64,000 bases of DNA from Rheinheimera lutimaris (GTDB taxonomy: Bacteria; Pseudomonadota; Gammaproteobacteria; Enterobacterales; Alteromonadaceae). The notes beneath the pieces were generated by a model. That model was not told where the DNA came from, made no database searches, and worked only from the letters and a program-made list of their open reading frames with translations. This document shows positions 43,599 to 53,381 of this stretch, piece by piece. Each line of letters opens with the position of its first letter. Within the stretch, counting starts at the first letter, position 1. A program made the translations under genes and the position numbers. Location of the stretch: positions 62,001 through 126,000 of the forward strand of contig NZ_JABSOD010000006.1 of NCBI RefSeq assembly GCF_013283795.1, given 5' to 3'.

Positions 43599-44973
43599 GC
43601 CAATAGGCGTTCAGATCTGCTTTTACTTCGGGTAACAGCAGATACAACGCCAGAATATTCGGCACCGCCATTAAGAAAATCATTGAGTCGATAAAATCGA
43701 ACACGGCCATAACATTAGGTACTGCGCCCATCGACACGATAAAACAAAACAGCACTTTGTATAGCCGGGTTAAATGTTTGTCTGTACCGACCAGATAACG
43801 CCAACCTGTCATGCCGTAATATGACCAGCTGATCACAGTGGAAAAACCAAACAGCAGCAACGCCACCATTAGTACCCACGGAAACCAGCTGAATACCGAG
43901 GCAAAAGCACCGGACGTAATTTGCACACCATCCAACCCCGGCGTTTGATAAGCGCCGGTTAAAATAATCACCAGGGCCGTAATGGTGCAGATAACCACGG
44001 TGTCAATAAATGGCTCCAGCAGGCCGACAAAACCCTGGCTTACCGGGTCTTTGGTTTGTGCCGCAGCATGAGCGATAGGCGAGGAGCCGATACCGGCTTC
44101 ATTAGAATAAGCTGCCCGACGAAAGCCCTGAATAAGCACACCAATAAAGCCGCCATAGCCGGCCTCCGGTGTAAAGGCGCCCTGTATTATCAGCCACAGT
44201 GCCGCAGGAATGGCGCTGGCATGGGTTAGCATAACAATTAATGAGGCAAGTAAATAAATGCCGCACATCAGCGGTACTAATTTGCTGGTAACCCTGGCAA
44301 TACTTTTTAAGCCGCCGATAATTACTGCACCGACTAAAAATGCGTAAACCGCACCAAACAACCAGGCATTATCAAAACCGGTAACGGTTTTTACCTGCAC
44401 AAAGCCTTGATTAACATGCACAAAACCGGCTGAGCCGAAAATAACAAATACGGAAAATGCCATTGCTAATACGGTGCCGGTTAGCGGCAGGTTATATTTA
44501 TCCAGCGCCGCTTTAATGTAATACATCGGGCCACCGGATACGCTGCCATCCGGATTAATTTGCCGGTATTTCACCGCTAAAGTACATTCAACAAATTTGG
44601 TCGACATGCCAAGCAGACCGGCAACAATCATCCAAAAGGTAGCGCCCGGCCCACCTAAGCTGATGGCAACAGCCACGCCGGCGATATTGCCGGTGCCAAC
44701 AGTGCCTGACAGCGCTGTGCTGAGCGCCTGAAACGGTGTAATTTCGCCCGTTTCGCTGCTGCGTTTATTGTTTTTCAGCAAACCTATAGCGTGACTAAAA
44801 CCACGCACATTGATAAAACCCAGGTAGCAGGTAAACACCAGCGCACCACTTATCAGCCATATCAGTACCATAGGAATGGCCACGCCATTAATGTCAAAGG
44901 CGTAAAATACTACAGCGGCCAGTTTTGTGGTCAGGCTTTCAAAAGCGTGTTGAAAAGAAAAGTCGCTAGTCAT
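43579..44973 (-). CDS. Alanine/glycine:cation symporter (AGCS family)
   Basis: 464 residues, about ten to eleven membrane helices. Typical segments are FQALSTALSGTVGTGNIAGV near residue 80, SGGPMYYIKAAL, and FRRAAYSNEAGIGSSPIAHAAA in the middle. AGCS transporters take up alanine or glycine with Na+ or H+. Exact substrate is not visible. The gene is alone on its strand, with a 147-base gap to the CDF gene. Confidence 0.92.
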   Translation of the reverse strand: MTSDFSFQHAFESLTTKLAAVVFYAFDINGVAIPMVLIWLISGALVFTCYLGFINVRGFSHAIGLLKNNKRSSETGEITPFQALSTALSGTVGTGNIAGVAVAISLGGPGATFWMIVAGLLGMSTKFVECTLAVKYRQINPDGSVSGGPMYYIKAALDKYNLPLTGTVLAMAFSVFVIFGSAGFVHVNQGFVQVKTVTGFDNAWLFGAVYAFLVGAVIIGGLKSIARVTSKLVPLMCGIYLLASLIVMLTHASAIPAALWLIIQGAFTPEAGYGGFIGVLIQGFRRAAYSNEAGIGSSPIAHAAAQTKDPVSQGFVGLLEPFIDTVVICTITALVIILTGAYQTPGLDGVQITSGAFASVFSWFPWVLMVALLLFGFSTVISWSYYGMTGWRYLVGTDKHLTRLYKVLFCFIVSMGAVPNVMAVFDFIDSMIFLMAVPNILALYLLLPEVKADLNAYWQKRQAR

Positions 44974-45120
44974 TCGTATGTTTCAGCAGTATGGACGGCT
45001 ATTAATTGCAGCAAGGTTACTGCGTAATGGCAACAGAAACAAGAAATTATATTAACGTCGCCGATTGTTTCAAGGCGGCTTTACTCTTATGCTGGCAATG
45101 AAATAATTCAGGGGCCCGTT

Positions 45121-46038
45121 ATGGCTACATCGCATCAGCACCAGCATTCAGGCCACAGTCATGGCCATCATCACAGTGAAAGCAGTAATATTGCGCTGGC
45201 GTTCTGGCTTAACTTCGGTTTTGCCCTGATTGAGATTGTCGGCGGCATTTTAACCAATAGCGTGGCAATTATTGCTGATGCCATTCATGATCTTGGCGAT
45301 AGCTTGGCCATTGGCTTTGCCTGGATTGCCAGCAAAGTGGCGGCCAAAAAGCCGACAGAGCGTTACAGCTATGGTTTCCGGCGCTGGTCGTTACTCAGTG
45401 CTTTAATTAGCGGTATTATTTTATTAGCGGGTTCCGGCTGGGTGTTGGCAGAAGCTATTCCCAGATTGTGGCAGCCGCAATTGCCGCATGTTGGCGGAAT
45501 GTTTGCGTTAGCTATTTTGGGCGTAGCCGTCAATGGTATTGCGGTATTGCGTTTGCGCACTGGTAAGACGCAAAATGAAAAAGTGCTGAGCTGGCATTTG
45601 CTGGAAGATGTATTGGGGTGGGTTGCGGTGCTGCTTGGTGCCGTACTGATGTACTTTACCGGCTGGGCCTGGCTCGACCCGGCCCTGTGTATTGGTTTTA
45701 CGCTGTTTATTTTGTTTAATGTAGTCAGAAGCCTGCGCCAAACACTGGCGCTGTTTTTACAAGTTACCCCGGACCCGGCATTACAGCAGCAGATAAGTAC
45801 AGAGCTGAAACAACTGGACTTTGTAAAATCTATCCACCATTTACATCTGTGGTCGCTGGATGGCGAGCAGCATGTGCTAACCATGCACGTTGAAATTGCG
45901 ATGCCGCCAACACCTGAGCTGCAAATCAGTTATAAACAGCAGATAGCCAAAGTGTTGGCACCCTATCATTTAAGCCATACCACGGTAGAATTTGAAGTCA
46001 GCGGTGAAGGCTGTCGCGACGCTAAGTCATGTTGTTAA
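45121..46038 (+). CDS. Cation diffusion facilitator, zinc-type exporter (ZitB-like)
   Basis: 305 residues. A His-rich N-terminus (HQHQHSGHSHGHHHSES) is followed by six membrane helices; the metal site residues are in HDLGD (helix 2) and HLLEDVLGW (helix 5), an HxxxD pattern typical of zinc CDFs. The cytoplasmic C-terminal domain has HLHLWSLDGEQHVLTMHVE. The last residues GCRDAKSCC add three cysteines that may bind metal. It should export Zn2+ (or Cd2+) by proton exchange. No clear Zur or ZntR site was seen upstream. Confidence 0.9.
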   Translation: MATSHQHQHSGHSHGHHHSESSNIALAFWLNFGFALIEIVGGILTNSVAIIADAIHDLGDSLAIGFAWIASKVAAKKPTERYSYGFRRWSLLSALISGIILLAGSGWVLAEAIPRLWQPQLPHVGGMFALAILGVAVNGIAVLRLRTGKTQNEKVLSWHLLEDVLGWVAVLLGAVLMYFTGWAWLDPALCIGFTLFILFNVVRSLRQTLALFLQVTPDPALQQQISTELKQLDFVKSIHHLHLWSLDGEQHVLTMHVEIAMPPTPELQISYKQQIAKVLAPYHLSHTTVEFEVSGEGCRDAKSCC

Positions 46039-46122
46039 GTCTGACTTCAGTAAAGCCGTCTACACTCTGTCTGTAAATCTGAGTCTGTAAATCTCAGTCT
46101 GAATATCTGACAGGAGCATGTT

Positions 46123-46686
46123 ATGTGGAAATTCATTTCAGCAGTAATCTTAAGCTCAGTATTTATGTTGCAAGGTTGCGCCGGCGGCTTAAATGCCAGC
46201 GCTGCTGAGCAAAAAAACGCGATCAACCAAATGCGTACTGAGGTGTTAGCGCAATTGTATCGTGAGAAATCCGCTGCCCGTGCTGAGCTGCAAAATGCTC
46301 CGGGCTATGCCACTTTCAGTAATGCTAATGTGAACCTGATTTTAGCCAGTTTTGGTGGTGGTTATGGTGTGGTGCGCGATAATCGCAGTGGTAAAGACAG
46401 CTACATGAAAATGGGAGAAGTCGGCGTTGGTTTAGGCGCCGGGGTAAAGGATTTCCGTTTGGTCATGGTGTTTCATACCGCAGATGCTATGCAACGTTTT
46501 ATTGAGCAGGGCTGGGCGTTTGGTGCTCAGGCTGACGCTGCTGCTAAAGCCGGCGATAAAGGTGGTGCAGTGGGCGCTGAAGCCAGTGTTGATGACGTGA
46601 CTATTTATCAATTCACTGAGGCAGGTTTAGCACTGCAGGCCACGTTAAAAGGCACCAAATTTTGGCTCGATAAAGACCTGAACTAA
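46123..46686 (+). CDS. YSC84-domain lipoprotein
   Basis: 187 residues with a lipoprotein signal and lipobox LQGC. The YSC84/SH3YL1-type lipid-binding domain is recognisable from FSNANVNLILASFGGGYGVV, the EVGVGLGAGVKDFRLVMVF block and the AEASVDDVTIYQFTEAGLAL ending. Bacterial members are envelope proteins of unclear function. Three near copies of a short motif (tctgtaaatctgag and relatives) precede the ribosome site AGGAG. A strong bidirectional terminator follows. Confidence 0.88.
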   Translation: MWKFISAVILSSVFMLQGCAGGLNASAAEQKNAINQMRTEVLAQLYREKSAARAELQNAPGYATFSNANVNLILASFGGGYGVVRDNRSGKDSYMKMGEVGVGLGAGVKDFRLVMVFHTADAMQRFIEQGWAFGAQADAAAKAGDKGGAVGAEASVDDVTIYQFTEAGLALQATLKGTKFWLDKDLN

Positions 46687-46702
46687 TAGGTTTAAGAAAT
46701 AC

Positions 46703-46737
46703 AAAATAAAAAGGCAGCGAGGCTGCCTTTTTATTTT
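46703..46737. terminator. Bidirectional terminator between the YSC84 gene and alaA
   Basis: A perfect 16-bp stem (GGCAGC/GCTGCC core plus the A/T arms) with a GAG loop. On each strand the stem ends in a T-rich run, so it can stop transcripts from both convergent genes. Confidence 0.92.
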
Positions 46738-46754
46738 GATGTTACGGCCTGATA

Positions 46755-47969
46755 CTATTGGCTGTAACCGGGTAGAAACTGTGCCAGTTTGCCAATTGCA
46801 GCCGCCAGCTGTTCTTTGTGCGGCAGAAATACAATGCGAAAATGATCTGGCTCCGGCCAGTTAAATGCGCGGCCATGCACCAGCAGAACTTTGTGTTGGC
46901 GCAGAAAATCCAGCACAAATAACTCGTCGTCTTTAATTCGGAATTTTTTCCGGTCAATTTTCGGAAATAAGTACATGGCGCCTTTGGGCCGCATGCAACT
47001 GATACCATCAATTTGCGTAACCAGCTTGTGCGCTAAGTCCATTTGCTCGTATAAACGCCCGCCCGGTACCACCAACTCATTAATGCTTTGGTAACCACCT
47101 AATGCAGTTTGTACAGCATGCTGGCAGGGCACATTGGCACATAACCGCATGGAGGCCAGCACGTTTAAGCCCTCAATGTAATGTCGCGCAAGATTCTTGG
47201 CGCCGGAAATAAACAGCCAGCCGACACGAAAGCCGGCGATACGGTAGTTTTTCGATAAGCCGCCAAAGGTTAGCATGATTAAATCATCGGCCAGCGAGGC
47301 GGTGCTGACATGCTCAGTACCGTCATACAGCACTTTGTCGTAAATTTCGTCGCTTAACACCACTAAGCGGTGTTCGCGGGCAATTTTCAGCAGCTCAAGT
47401 AAAAAGGCTTTATCGTACACAGCCCCGGTGGGGTTATTCGGATTAATCAGCACGATAGCTTTAGTTTTCTTGCTGATTTTTTCTTTAATGTCAGCCAGAT
47501 CCGGGTACCAGTTCTGTTGCTCATCACAGCGGTAATGCAGTGCTTTACCACCGGCCAAATTAACCGCGGCTGTCCACAATGGATAGTCGGGGGAGGGAAC
47601 CAGTACTTCATCGCCGTTATTCAACAGCGCCTGCAGCGACATTAAGATCAGCTCAGACACACCATTACCGATGTAGACATCATCGGCATCGGCACCCAAA
47701 ATGCCGCGCTGTTGGTAATATTGCGCCACTGCTACTCTGGCCGGGTAAATGCCTTGCGAGTCTGAATAACCCTGGGCAGTAGGCAGGTTATGGATCACAT
47801 GTTTCAAAATTTCATCCGGCGCTTCAAAACCAAAGGGGGCCGGATTGCCGATATTTAACTTGAGGATGCGGTGGCCTTCCTCTTCCATGCGTTTGGCTTC
47901 CTGGGCTACAGGGCCGCGAATGTCATAGCAGACACCGTCTAATTTGGTTGAGCGCTCAATGGGTTTCAT
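46755..47969 (-). CDS. alaA: Alanine-synthesising pyridoxal-phosphate aminotransferase AlaA (YfbQ)
   Basis: 404 residues, fold type I aminotransferase. The N-terminal RSTKLDGVCYDIRGPVAQEA and LKLNIGNPAPFGFEAPDEIL are as in AlaA. The PLP lysine lies in GGLSKNYRIAGFRVGW; NPNNPTGAVYDK and the C-terminal arginine in FRIVFLP are in place. It transfers an amino group from glutamate to pyruvate, making alanine. Its start is about 245 bases from the divergent Bax-like gene. Confidence 0.93.
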   Translation of the reverse strand: MKPIERSTKLDGVCYDIRGPVAQEAKRMEEEGHRILKLNIGNPAPFGFEAPDEILKHVIHNLPTAQGYSDSQGIYPARVAVAQYYQQRGILGADADDVYIGNGVSELILMSLQALLNNGDEVLVPSPDYPLWTAAVNLAGGKALHYRCDEQQNWYPDLADIKEKISKKTKAIVLINPNNPTGAVYDKAFLLELLKIAREHRLVVLSDEIYDKVLYDGTEHVSTASLADDLIMLTFGGLSKNYRIAGFRVGWLFISGAKNLARHYIEGLNVLASMRLCANVPCQHAVQTALGGYQSINELVVPGGRLYEQMDLAHKLVTQIDGISCMRPKGAMYLFPKIDRKKFRIKDDELFVLDFLRQHKVLLVHGRAFNWPEPDHFRIVFLPHKEQLAAAIGKLAQFLPGYSQ

Positions 47970-48214
47970 AACAACGACCTTAATGTCTCCGTTTTTTATC
48001 CGTCCGGACAGCTATATAGCTGTAGCTACCTGTTTTCACATAACTGTCGGCGCTTTGCAATGGATGGCGCCGCGTTTTTGCAAAAAAACTAACCAAAAGC
48101 AGTTTTTGGTCGTATAAAGCGATGGGCGCAGGTAAAATGGCGCGTTATGTTGTAACAAACCGGTTACTGGTATCGCAAGGGTGCTATACAGGAAGAGTAA
48201 CTTACAGGTGATAG

Positions 48215-49078
48215 ATGTTATTGAAAAAAACCATTATTTCAGCTTTTTGGCTGCTGGTTGCGCTGGCTGCAATCAGCCCTTTTACCGAGCTGGAGCCGGT
48301 GCAACAGTTAGACTCGTTGGAGGACTGGCAAAAGCCGTCACGGATCACCGCACTAAATGAAGCTGATAAAAAAAAGGTATTGCAGCGACTGGCTTATACT
48401 TCTGCCGCACCACCGTTTGTTGCTTTACCGGACTTCAACCAATACAGCGATACCACAGCCAAAAAGCGGGCATTTTTTGATTATTTACGTCCCTATGTAA
48501 AACGCGAAAACGCACGGTTACGTTCATTGCGTCGTCAGTTAATTGAAATACAACAGAAAAAAGAAAAACAGCTGCGTATTTCGTTAGAAGAATATGCGTT
48601 TTTATACAGCTTATACGATGAGTTTCGCATGGAAGTGGCGGAAACTGACCAAAACATGTTGCGGGAGTTGCTGAAGCGGGTGGATATTATTCCCGATACG
48701 TTGGTGTTAATGCAGGCGGCGAATGAATCAGCCTGGGGCACCAGCCGTTTTGCGGTAGAAGGCTATAACTTTTTCGGCCAGTGGTGTTTTCGCACCGGCT
48801 GCGGTTTGGTGCCGCAGGAACGTGTTGAGGGCAGTTATCATGAGGTGGCAAAATTTGCCAACCCCGCAGCCAGTATAAAAAGCTACTTTTACAACTTAAA
48901 TACCTTTCATACTTACGAGTCACTGCGGGTAATACGGGCCCATTTGCGCGCTGAGGGTAAACCTGTGAGTGGTGTGGCGCTGGCCGCAGGGCTTGGCTCT
49001 TACTCTGAACGCGGTGAAGACTATATCGCTGAAATAAGCGGCATGATCCGTTTTAACCGCAAATTACTGGAAGAATAA
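48215..49078 (+). CDS. Bax-like glucosaminidase-family peptidoglycan hydrolase
   Basis: 287 residues with an N-terminal membrane anchor or signal (about 5-23). A charged helical part follows (about 85-120). The glucosaminidase domain (about 145-280) contains ANESAWGTSRFAVEGYNFFG, whose Glu is the likely catalytic residue, and WCFRTGCGLVP. Bax-type proteins cleave, or are predicted to cleave, the glycan chain of peptidoglycan from the inner-membrane side. The DUF2987 gene starts 1 base after its stop, so the two are an operon. Confidence 0.87.
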   Translation: MLLKKTIISAFWLLVALAAISPFTELEPVQQLDSLEDWQKPSRITALNEADKKKVLQRLAYTSAAPPFVALPDFNQYSDTTAKKRAFFDYLRPYVKRENARLRSLRRQLIEIQQKKEKQLRISLEEYAFLYSLYDEFRMEVAETDQNMLRELLKRVDIIPDTLVLMQAANESAWGTSRFAVEGYNFFGQWCFRTGCGLVPQERVEGSYHEVAKFANPAASIKSYFYNLNTFHTYESLRVIRAHLRAEGKPVSGVALAAGLGSYSERGEDYIAEISGMIRFNRKLLEE

Positions 49079-49079
49079 T

Positions 49080-49727
49080 ATGCGTTATGTCGCCCCTCTG
49101 GTGCTGTTACTGTCAGCACCGGTGTCTGCCGATTTGCTGCTGAACTACAACAGCTTTTATCAACGGATGAAGAAACTGCAGCAGCCGCAGTACAGTGATA
49201 TTACGCTGGCGTTTGCTTTAACAGGCGAGCGCAGCGGCCAGGCCTGCAAATACTATGGTTTGGGCCTGAAAAGCGATCAGCATGATATCGCTCTGGATAT
49301 TGCCGGTAACGGCGAAATCAGTTTACCGTACGATGAAGCGTTAAAAGACAGTAATGCTATTTTGCAGGTGTTGCTGGCTGACAATGCGGAACCTTGCCAG
49401 GTGCAGTTCAGGCTGCGTTCGCGTATGCGACTGGCAACAGAATTAACGCTGCAGGACGCACAGCATTACCGCAGTCAGTTTGATTTATTGCTGGATGATA
49501 TGGCCGGCATCAGCAAGTATTGGTTGCCGGACGTTGCCGGAGTTATCGCCGAATTTGCTGATACCGTAACGCCACCACAGATGACAAGCGCAGCGGCCGC
49601 GGTAACTCAGTGCAGTGAAAAGCGCTGTATTATCCGGCTTAGCACAGATTTAGCGGCCGACACCAACTGGCAATTCAGCCAGCGACCGCTATATTTATTG
49701 CCGTTAATCGACAGCGCAACTGACTAA
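49080..49727 (+). CDS. DUF2987 periplasmic protein
   Basis: 215 residues with signal peptide MRYVAPLVLLLSAPVSA. The mature part opens with LLLNYNSFYQRMKKLQQPQYSDITLAF (in part NYNSFYQRMKKLQQPQYSD), the pattern I associate with DUF2987 in Vibrio/Shewanella-type bacteria. Four cysteines (CKYYG, CQVQF, CSEKRC) may form disulphides. Function is unknown. It is co-transcribed with the Bax-like gene, which hints at a cell-wall role. Its 3' end forms one arm of the terminator. Confidence 0.75.
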   Translation: MRYVAPLVLLLSAPVSADLLLNYNSFYQRMKKLQQPQYSDITLAFALTGERSGQACKYYGLGLKSDQHDIALDIAGNGEISLPYDEALKDSNAILQVLLADNAEPCQVQFRLRSRMRLATELTLQDAQHYRSQFDLLLDDMAGISKYWLPDVAGVIAEFADTVTPPQMTSAAAAVTQCSEKRCIIRLSTDLAADTNWQFSQRPLYLLPLIDSATD

Positions 49728-49739
49728 GTTGCGCTTTTT
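49713..49739 (+). terminator. Terminator overlapping the end of the DUF2987 gene
   Basis: AGCGCAACT and AGTTGCGCT form a perfect 9-bp stem; the 5-base loop GACTA holds the first two bases of the stop codon, and TTTT follows. The signal is partly inside the coding sequence. It also lies just past the convergent ttcA stop. Confidence 0.85.
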
Positions 49740-49741
49740 CT

Positions 49742-50668
49742 TTAGCCCAGAGCGATGATCTGAGGGCTGGTGTCTTGCTCTGCCGCTGCTTCATCATCGC
49801 CGGCCAAACCAACAGGAATAGCAGGTACGGCTTGTTTATCAAACGCCGTATCCCGCTCGCTAAGCTCAGTGTCTTTTGTCAGGCCGGCAAAATTAAACAG
49901 CGTTTTATCAATCATGTGCGACGGCACTATATTTTGCATGGCCTGAAACATGGTTTCTATTCTGCCCGGGAAGCGTTTATCCCAGTCCTGCAGCATTTCT
50001 TTTACGACCTGACGCTGCAAACCATCCTGTGAACCACACAGATTACACGGAATAATGGGGAATTCACGCGCGACAGCATATTTTTCAATATCCTTTTCTT
50101 TGCAGTATGCCAGCGGCCGGATCACGATATGCTCACCGTTATCGCTGACCAATTTCGGTGGCATCGACTTCATCTTGCCGCCGTAAAACATGTTCAGAAA
50201 TAAGGTTTCCAGCATATCATCACGGTGGTGACCCAGGGCAATTTTGGTGGCGCCCAGCTCTTTAGCCGTACGGTACAAAATGCCGCGGCGTAAGCGGGAA
50301 CACAATGAGCAGGTCGTTTTACCTTCGGGAATTTTATCTTTAACAATCGAATAAGTATCTTCGGTGACGATCTGAAAATCGACACCAATACCGCTCAGAT
50401 ATGCCGGTAGTACGTCGGCTGGAAAACCGGGTTGTTTTTGGTCCAGGTTAACCGCTACGATAGCAAAGTTGATTGGCGCAGATTGCTGTAAATTCAGCAG
50501 AATATCCAGCAGGGTGTAAGAGTCCTTGCCACCGGACAAGCACACCATAATTTTATCGCCTTCTTCAATCATATTGAAATCGGCAATCGCCTGTCCCACG
50601 CCGCGGCGCAGGCGCTTATGCAGTTTATTTAAATTGTATTGGGCTTTAGCTTGCGCTGCGTGAGTCAT
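49742..50668 (-). CDS. ttcA: tRNA 2-thiocytidine(32) synthetase TtcA
   Basis: 308 residues from the ATG giving [16 protein letters not shown], as in known TtcA. The PP-loop SGGKDS lies near residue 52. Cys pairs for the [4Fe-4S] cluster are in [12 protein letters not shown] and [10 protein letters not shown]. It thiolates cytidine 32 of some tRNAs with ATP and sulphur. The C-terminal tail (last ~40 residues) is acidic and not conserved. Position after fnr and uspE is common in Shewanella-like genomes. Confidence 0.95.
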   Translation of the reverse strand: MTHAAQAKAQYNLNKLHKRLRRGVGQAIADFNMIEEGDKIMVCLSGGKDSYTLLDILLNLQQSAPINFAIVAVNLDQKQPGFPADVLPAYLSGIGVDFQIVTEDTYSIVKDKIPEGKTTCSLCSRLRRGILYRTAKELGATKIALGHHRDDMLETLFLNMFYGGKMKSMPPKLVSDNGEHIVIRPLAYCKEKDIEKYAVAREFPIIPCNLCGSQDGLQRQVVKEMLQDWDKRFPGRIETMFQAMQNIVPSHMIDKTLFNFAGLTKDTELSERDTAFDKQAVPAIPVGLAGDDEAAAEQDTSPQIIALG

Positions 50669-50747
50669 AACTACGGTTACCGGAAACAAAAATGGCGCAC
50701 ATTATAGCTAAGCGTGCGCCAATACCAAAGCAGTGCAGCAGTAAAAC

Positions 50748-51680
50748 TCAGTCTTTCTGTAACGGGCAGACAAAATCTGCCGGTTTAACCGCTAATACAT
50801 CGCAGTCCAGCCGGTCAATTACATGTTCAGCAGTGTTACCGATAATAGCCGCTGATAATCCTGTGCGACCGATGGTACCTATAATCACCATTTCAGCATC
50901 CAGCTCTGTGGCTACTGTCGGCAGCACATCTTCCGGCATACCTTCCTGCACATGGCAATGGCTGCTGTCGATATCAAACTGTTTTGCCAGATTGGTTATT
51001 GCATCAATATGATGGTGTTTCATTGTGCTGCTATATTCTTGCGGGTTAAACTCCGGTATTTCAATAGCAATATTGACCGGCGTGCCGGGGTAAGCATTAA
51101 CCAGATGGGTATGAGCATTAAGCATCGCTGCCATCTGCCGGGCTTTGTTGATCACCCGCTGATTTAAGGATAAATGGTGGGCTTGCTCACTACCGGCATT
51201 TACGGCGGCGATAATGTTACCGCCCTGTGGCCAGTCATGGTCTTTTACCAGTAACACCGGGCAGGGGCATTTACGCAGAATATGCCAATCTGTTGGGGTG
51301 AAGATCATTGATTTAAGTACGTCGTGATCGTGGGTGCCTTTTATAACCAGGTCGTAATCGTCTTCAAGCACGGCGAGCACTACCGCTTCAAATGGCCGGT
51401 TATGCCACACCACCTTAATATCGATATTAATGCCACCGGCACGGGGAGCGGCCAGAAAATCACTGATCCACAGCTCACGATCTTTAATCACCGCCTGGCG
51501 CATTGACTCGCGCTCTTCGCCGGACAGCATGGTGGTCATCTCGTAAGAGAAATCATAGACAGATAAAAAAGCTGTTAATTTGCAGTGCTGCAGCCGTGCC
51601 AACTGCACAGCGCGATTAAGCGCTTTTTGTTGATCTACGGTAGGGTCAAGTACCACTAAGACATTGTTGTAAGCAGACAT
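50748..51680 (-). CDS. uspE: Tandem universal stress protein UspE
   Basis: 310 residues with two Usp domains. The first opens with YNNVLVVLDPTVDQQKALNR; the second ends with the nucleotide-binding pattern VIIGTIGRTGLSAAIIGNTA followed by CDVLAVKP. The start is the ATG preceded by GGAG at 6 bases; a longer frame by four codons is unlikely. UspE proteins take part in stress survival and oxidative-stress defence. It lies between fnr and ttcA on the same strand, a widely kept order that suggests oxygen-related control. Confidence 0.93.
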   Translation of the reverse strand: MSAYNNVLVVLDPTVDQQKALNRAVQLARLQHCKLTAFLSVYDFSYEMTTMLSGEERESMRQAVIKDRELWISDFLAAPRAGGINIDIKVVWHNRPFEAVVLAVLEDDYDLVIKGTHDHDVLKSMIFTPTDWHILRKCPCPVLLVKDHDWPQGGNIIAAVNAGSEQAHHLSLNQRVINKARQMAAMLNAHTHLVNAYPGTPVNIAIEIPEFNPQEYSSTMKHHHIDAITNLAKQFDIDSSHCHVQEGMPEDVLPTVATELDAEMVIIGTIGRTGLSAAIIGNTAEHVIDRLDCDVLAVKPADFVCPLQKD

Positions 51681-51773
51681 AACAGGCTCCACAGTAAAAA
51701 AGCTTTACTTAAGTGTAGCTAAACTAGCCTGGTTTGCCGGACTAAACCTTGCGCCAGCGCAAAGCAAAGTGGG

Positions 51774-52490
51774 TTAGCAGTGAGCCGTAAGCGAGCCCAG
51801 TTTACTCAGAGCCGCCTGGTCTTTTAACGTGATAAGTTTGCCATCTACCTGAATTAATTCTTCTTTATCAAGCTTGCTCAGTAAACGGCTGATGGTTTCG
51901 ACCGTTAAGCCCAGATAATTACCGATATCACTACGGGTCATGGTTAACCGGAATTCTGTGGCGGAAAAGCCGCGGTTGGCAAAGCGCTGAGCCAGTTGCG
52001 ACAGAAAAGTTGCCAGCTTTTGCTCGGCCGTTTTACGGTTTAGCAATAGCATCATTTGCTGATCGGCCTGAATATCCTGGCTCATCAGTCGCATCATTTG
52101 TTGGCGCAGGCGCGGTAACTGGTCAAGCAGTGTTTCCAGATTGGGCATCGGAATTTCGCATACCATAGCGGTTTCCAACGCTTCAGCGTAACTTGGATGC
52201 AACTGATTATGTAAACCATCAAAGCCGACAATATCACCGGGCAAATGAAAACCGGTAATTTGCTGTTCACCCTGGTCGGTCAGGGTAAAGGTTTTAAATG
52301 AACCGGTACGAATGGCAAACAACGATTTTTGTACGCCGCCGGCTTCGAATAACATATCACCTTTATGCAGCGGCCGTTTACGCTGGATAATATCATCCAA
52401 TTTCGTCATTTCAGTGTCGTTTAATGAAAACGGCAAACACAGCTGGCTAAAGCCACAGTCCTGACAATTTATTGCAGAGCGTTGTGTCAT
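51774..52490 (-). CDS. fnr: Oxygen-sensing CRP/FNR-family regulator (FNR/EtrA/ANR)
   Basis: 238 residues from the ATG giving [14 protein letters not shown]. Cluster cysteines are [10 protein letters not shown] at the N-terminus, plus the distant Cys in MVCEIP. The cAMP-type fold with [10 protein letters not shown] and the C-terminal helix-turn-helix ([23 protein letters not shown], in part [20 protein letters not shown]) complete the FNR type. It should switch genes for anaerobic and microaerobic life. It is encoded after the cbb3 assembly genes, its typical target group. No FNR box (TTGAT-N4-ATCAA) was found before ccoN. Confidence 0.94.
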   Translation of the reverse strand: MTQRSAINCQDCGFSQLCLPFSLNDTEMTKLDDIIQRKRPLHKGDMLFEAGGVQKSLFAIRTGSFKTFTLTDQGEQQITGFHLPGDIVGFDGLHNQLHPSYAEALETAMVCEIPMPNLETLLDQLPRLRQQMMRLMSQDIQADQQMMLLLNRKTAEQKLATFLSQLAQRFANRGFSATEFRLTMTRSDIGNYLGLTVETISRLLSKLDKEELIQVDGKLITLKDQAALSKLGSLTAHC

Positions 52491-52530
52491 GGTGAGGTAA
52501 ACCTTTTCTAAGATGCCGACATGCAGTAGC

Positions 52531-53205
52531 TTAAAAAACCAGCCGGCGGATAGCAAGCCAAATCGTGTAGCCGGCGTAAATAGCTAACATAATGGCCGCA
52601 CTGTAGCGCAACCAGGAGGTGTTTTTCAACTTCTGCAGCACACCGGCGGCGCTGCCGGTAAGTAGTATCGCCGGCAGCGTGCCGACGCCGAAACTCAACA
52701 TCAGTAAGCCACCTTGTATTGCACTGCCGCTGGCCAGGCTCCAACCTAAGGTGCTGTATACCAGACCGCAAGGCAGCGCCCCCCAACACAGACCATAACT
52801 GTAAGCCTTAGTAGCAGAATTCAGTGGCAGCAATTTAGTGGCAAGCGGCTGCACATAGCGCCAGAGTTTTTGTCCCAGTTGCTCCAGCCGGATTAAACCA
52901 AACCATAACCGGCTGATATATAGCGCCATCATCAGCAGCAGCAATCCGGCTAACAGCCGTAACCATAACAGTGAGGCACCGGCCAGTTGCATAGCGCCGG
53001 CGCCAAAATAGCCGACCAGAGCGCCGAACAGTGCATAGGTGGTCAGCCGTCCGAGACTGAGCAGCAGTTGCAGTTGTAGCTTACGTGCACGGTTTTGTGC
53101 CGGCATGGATAATTGCAATGCGCCTGCAATGCCACCGCACATCACTAAGCAATGGCTGCTGCCGATAAAGCCAATTAACAGCGCTGCCAATAAATCTGTA
53201 TTCAT
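52531..53205 (-). CDS. TauE/SafE (UreH/DsbD-like) membrane protein of the cbb3 assembly cluster
   Basis: 224 residues, six membrane helices. The opening [18 protein letters not shown] has two cysteines and a CGG turn, and a later helix has [18 protein letters not shown], again with two cysteines. This is the TauE/SafE-like group often placed between ccoS and fnr. The paired cysteines could handle copper for the oxidase, which is inference. Its start overlaps the end of ccoS by 4 bases. Confidence 0.82.
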   Translation of the reverse strand: MNTDLLAALLIGFIGSSHCLVMCGGIAGALQLSMPAQNRARKLQLQLLLSLGRLTTYALFGALVGYFGAGAMQLAGASLLWLRLLAGLLLLMMALYISRLWFGLIRLEQLGQKLWRYVQPLATKLLPLNSATKAYSYGLCWGALPCGLVYSTLGWSLASGSAIQGGLLMLSFGVGTLPAILLTGSAAGVLQKLKNTSWLRYSAAIMLAIYAGYTIWLAIRRLVF

Positions 53206-53381
53206 GGCGTTGTTTTATCGTCTTTTTCAGTATCGCCGGTGTTGTCTTCATCAAACAAGATGCTAAAGCCTTCCTTATCCAGGTCTTCAAATTGTTTGCT
53301 GCGCACTGCCCAGAAAAATACCGTAAGTCCAATCAGTACAAACAGAATGGCGATGGGGATCAGTACATAAATAATACTCAT
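53202..53381 (-). CDS. ccoS: cbb3 oxidase maturation protein CcoS
   Basis: 59 residues. One membrane helix at the N-terminus ([20 protein letters not shown]) leads into [20 protein letters not shown], the CcoS/FixS hallmark, and an acidic tail. CcoS is needed to insert copper and haem b into the oxidase. It overlaps ccoI (ATGA) on one side and the TauE/SafE-like gene (ATGA) on the other. I found it by translating the minus strand; it is short and easily missed. Confidence 0.93.
   Translation of the reverse strand: MSIIYVLIPIAILFVLIGLTVFFWAVRSKQFEDLDKEGFSILFDEDNTGDTEKDDKTTP

Noticed and set aside
48075-48110. Inverted repeats (TTTTTGCAAAAA and ACCAAAA-N5-TTTTGGT) upstream of the Bax-like gene
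   Set aside because: Short AT-rich pairings in an AT-rich gap; no link to a known regulator or clear terminator layout.
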